Assembly (NCBI GenBank): GCA_947073895.1
Contig: CAMTNN010000018.1
Location: 1-14,566 of the forward strand
Direction: 5' to 3'
Source of the DNA: an uncultured cyanobacterium
Lineage (GTDB): Bacteria; Cyanobacteriota; Vampirovibrionia; Gastranaerophilales; Gastranaerophilaceae
Length of the DNA stretch: 14,566 nt
Shown: piece by piece, positions 13,746-14,566 of the stretch
How positions within the stretch are numbered: position 1 is the stretch's first letter
How the letters are laid out: every line of letters starts with the position of its first letter
Notes under the pieces: generated by a model
Told to the model about the DNA's origin: nothing
The model's input: only the letters and a program-made list of their open reading frames with translations
Databases searched by the model: none
Position numbers and translations under genes: made by a program

Positions 13746-13751
13746 AATCTA

Positions 13752-13779
13752 ATTATACTAAAATTAGAAAATAAGGCAA
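13752..13779 (-). promoter_or_regulatory. Promoter of the FlhA_C-like gene, predicted leaderless
   Basis: On the minus strand TTGCCT (13774-13779), a 16-nt spacer and a perfect TATAAT (13752-13757) end 6 nt before the ATG at 13745. The start of transcription should coincide with the start codon. The -35 lies within the left arm of the terminator at 13767-13800. Confidence 0.65.
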
Positions 13780-13800
13780 ACTTACGCCTGCCTTATTTTC
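13767..13800 (-). terminator. Hairpin terminator after the M48 peptidase gene
   Basis: The 12-bp perfect stem gaaaataaggca/tgccttattttc has a 10-nt loop and a T-rich 3' arm on the minus strand. It lies 38 nt downstream of the peptidase stop. It is symmetric enough to work in both directions, although GC content in the stem is low. Confidence 0.65.
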
Positions 13801-13838
13801 AATTCAAAGCGGTAATAACACTACCAACTAAATATATT

Positions 13839-14566
13839 TTATGAGCTAGCAGGCAGCAAAGCAACTGCCATAGACAAGAAGACAAAGCACATAATAATCA
13901 ATAAAATATATGAACCGCCCATAAACCAAATTAAAACTTTCCATACCGTTGCAAGTTCAAATTTTTGAGGTCCGGCAACCATTTCGTTTTTATTACCTGT
14001 AACAGTTTCAGAAATTTTTAAAACATTATAAACACGTTTTGCAAGCGCCGGATGAGAAGAATTAATTTCAGAGAGCCACGCAAAGAAACCATAGTCATTG
14101 TTTGCATCTTTTAGCATTTCTTCTACATTAACTTTTTTATATAACTTTTTTCCTGCCATAAGAACCATAAGTCCGTCAATAGCATTGTTAGGAACAAAAT
14201 AAGCCGCAATATTGTCACAAGTTGTTTCACAAGCTCTTGAATAAGCTGTATTTAAATAAGGAAGAATCAGACCCCAGAAAGCCCAAATTTGTTTACTCAA
14301 ATGTTTCCTTTTAACATGTGCAAGCTCATGAGCAATTATAAAATTAACTGCATCTTCACCTTCCTGAAAAGCCAGTTCCATGATATCGGAATAAAGAACA
14401 ACATAGTCTTTAAACAAAAATTTTGTTGCAAATGCGTTCAACATCCCATCAGATTGCATTAAATAAATTTCAGGAACATCTGTGATATTAAGAACTTGAG
14501 ATATCTCAGAAACTTTTTCGTAAATATTACCAAACTGATTTTTAGTAATCTTTACCGAATTTTGTT
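13839..14566 (-). CDS. M48-family membrane metallopeptidase (N-terminus beyond window)
   Basis: The reading frame stays open to the right edge, so the protein is partial at its N-terminus; 241 residues are visible, not just those after the Met at 14459. The first visible part (VKITKNQFGNIYEKVSEISQ, then VPEIYLMQSDGMLNAFATKF) is the usual M48 region before the active site. The zinc motif HELAH is at visible residues 79-83, and the third ligand Glu lies about 30 residues on in SRACETTCDNIAAY. The SSHPALAKRV motif follows. The C-terminus has a strong hydrophobic stretch (about visible residues 203-236), and a second one follows the active site. M48 enzymes such as HtpX act in membrane protein quality control. 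It is transcribed ahead of the FlhA_C-like gene but separated from it by a terminator. Confidence 0.9.
   Translation of the reverse strand, partial: QNSVKITKNQFGNIYEKVSEISQVLNITDVPEIYLMQSDGMLNAFATKFLFKDYVVLYSDIMELAFQEGEDAVNFIIAHELAHVKRKHLSKQIWAFWGLILPYLNTAYSRACETTCDNIAAYFVPNNAIDGLMVLMAGKKLYKKVNVEEMLKDANNDYGFFAWLSEINSSHPALAKRVYNVLKISETVTGNKNEMVAGPQKFELATVWKVLIWFMGGSYILLIIMCFVFLSMAVALLPASS

Overview
The window is a 14.6 kb stretch of AT-rich, gene-dense bacterial DNA with a short foreign-looking high-GC tip at its left edge. The genome type is Gram-negative-like: a periplasmic trypsin-like protease with a signal peptide, a type IV pilin-like protein, and a barrel-like protein ending in Phe. The low GC, the pilin whose C-terminus ends in an aromatic/basic 'GFKIKYR' run, the REC-(degenerate GGDEF)-REC protein and the membrane zincin of unknown family together remind me of gut Vampirovibrionia/Melainabacteria (order Gastranaerophilales). 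That taxonomic placement is an inference, not something shown by a marker gene here.

Layout. 1-79: about 72% GC, open on the minus strand with strongly GC-biased third positions, probably a chimeric join or contamination. 80-1168 (-): secreted trypsin-like serine protease with its own promoter. 1233-1344 (-): tRNA-Arg(UCU) with a hairpin terminator. 1406-4271 (-): a four-gene operon reading pilin-like protein, PC4-type ssDNA-binding protein, soluble histidine kinase, REC-degenerate GGDEF-REC protein. 4368-7801 (+): a divergent three-gene operon of REC-PAS-histidine kinase, NarL/FixJ-type regulator and an unknown propeller-like/coiled-coil protein. The two signalling operons share one 96 bp intergenic promoter region. 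7869-8714 (+): membrane protein with a HEAGH zincin motif. 8662-9621 (-): membrane-anchored unknown protein whose 3' end overlaps the previous gene by 53 bp. 9694-11460 (+): nanE, an ROK sugar kinase and a 71-residue unknown gene, tightly coupled. 11457-12179 (-): beta-rich protein with no signal peptide. 12264-13745 (-): two-TM protein whose C-terminal half looks like the cytosolic domain of FlhA/SctV export-gate proteins. 13839-14566 (-): M48 metallopeptidase, cut by the window end.

How they may work together. The left two-thirds is a sensing hub: two kinases, three regulators and a ssDNA-binding protein arranged head to head, with a surface pilin at the front of one operon. The nanE/ROK pair points to ManNAc(-6-P) metabolism, but no lyase, transporter or deaminase is present. 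The right end pairs an export-gate-like cytosolic domain with a membrane protease.

Two cross-cutting observations stand out. First, the FlhA_C-like protein without the eight-helix FHIPEP channel. Second, three genes (starts at 4368, 9694 and 13745) lack a Shine-Dalgarno and each has a -10-like hexamer ending exactly 6 nt before the start codon, the geometry expected for leaderless mRNAs. No intergenic stretch exceeds 300 bases. I saw no CRISPR array, insertion sequence or rRNA.
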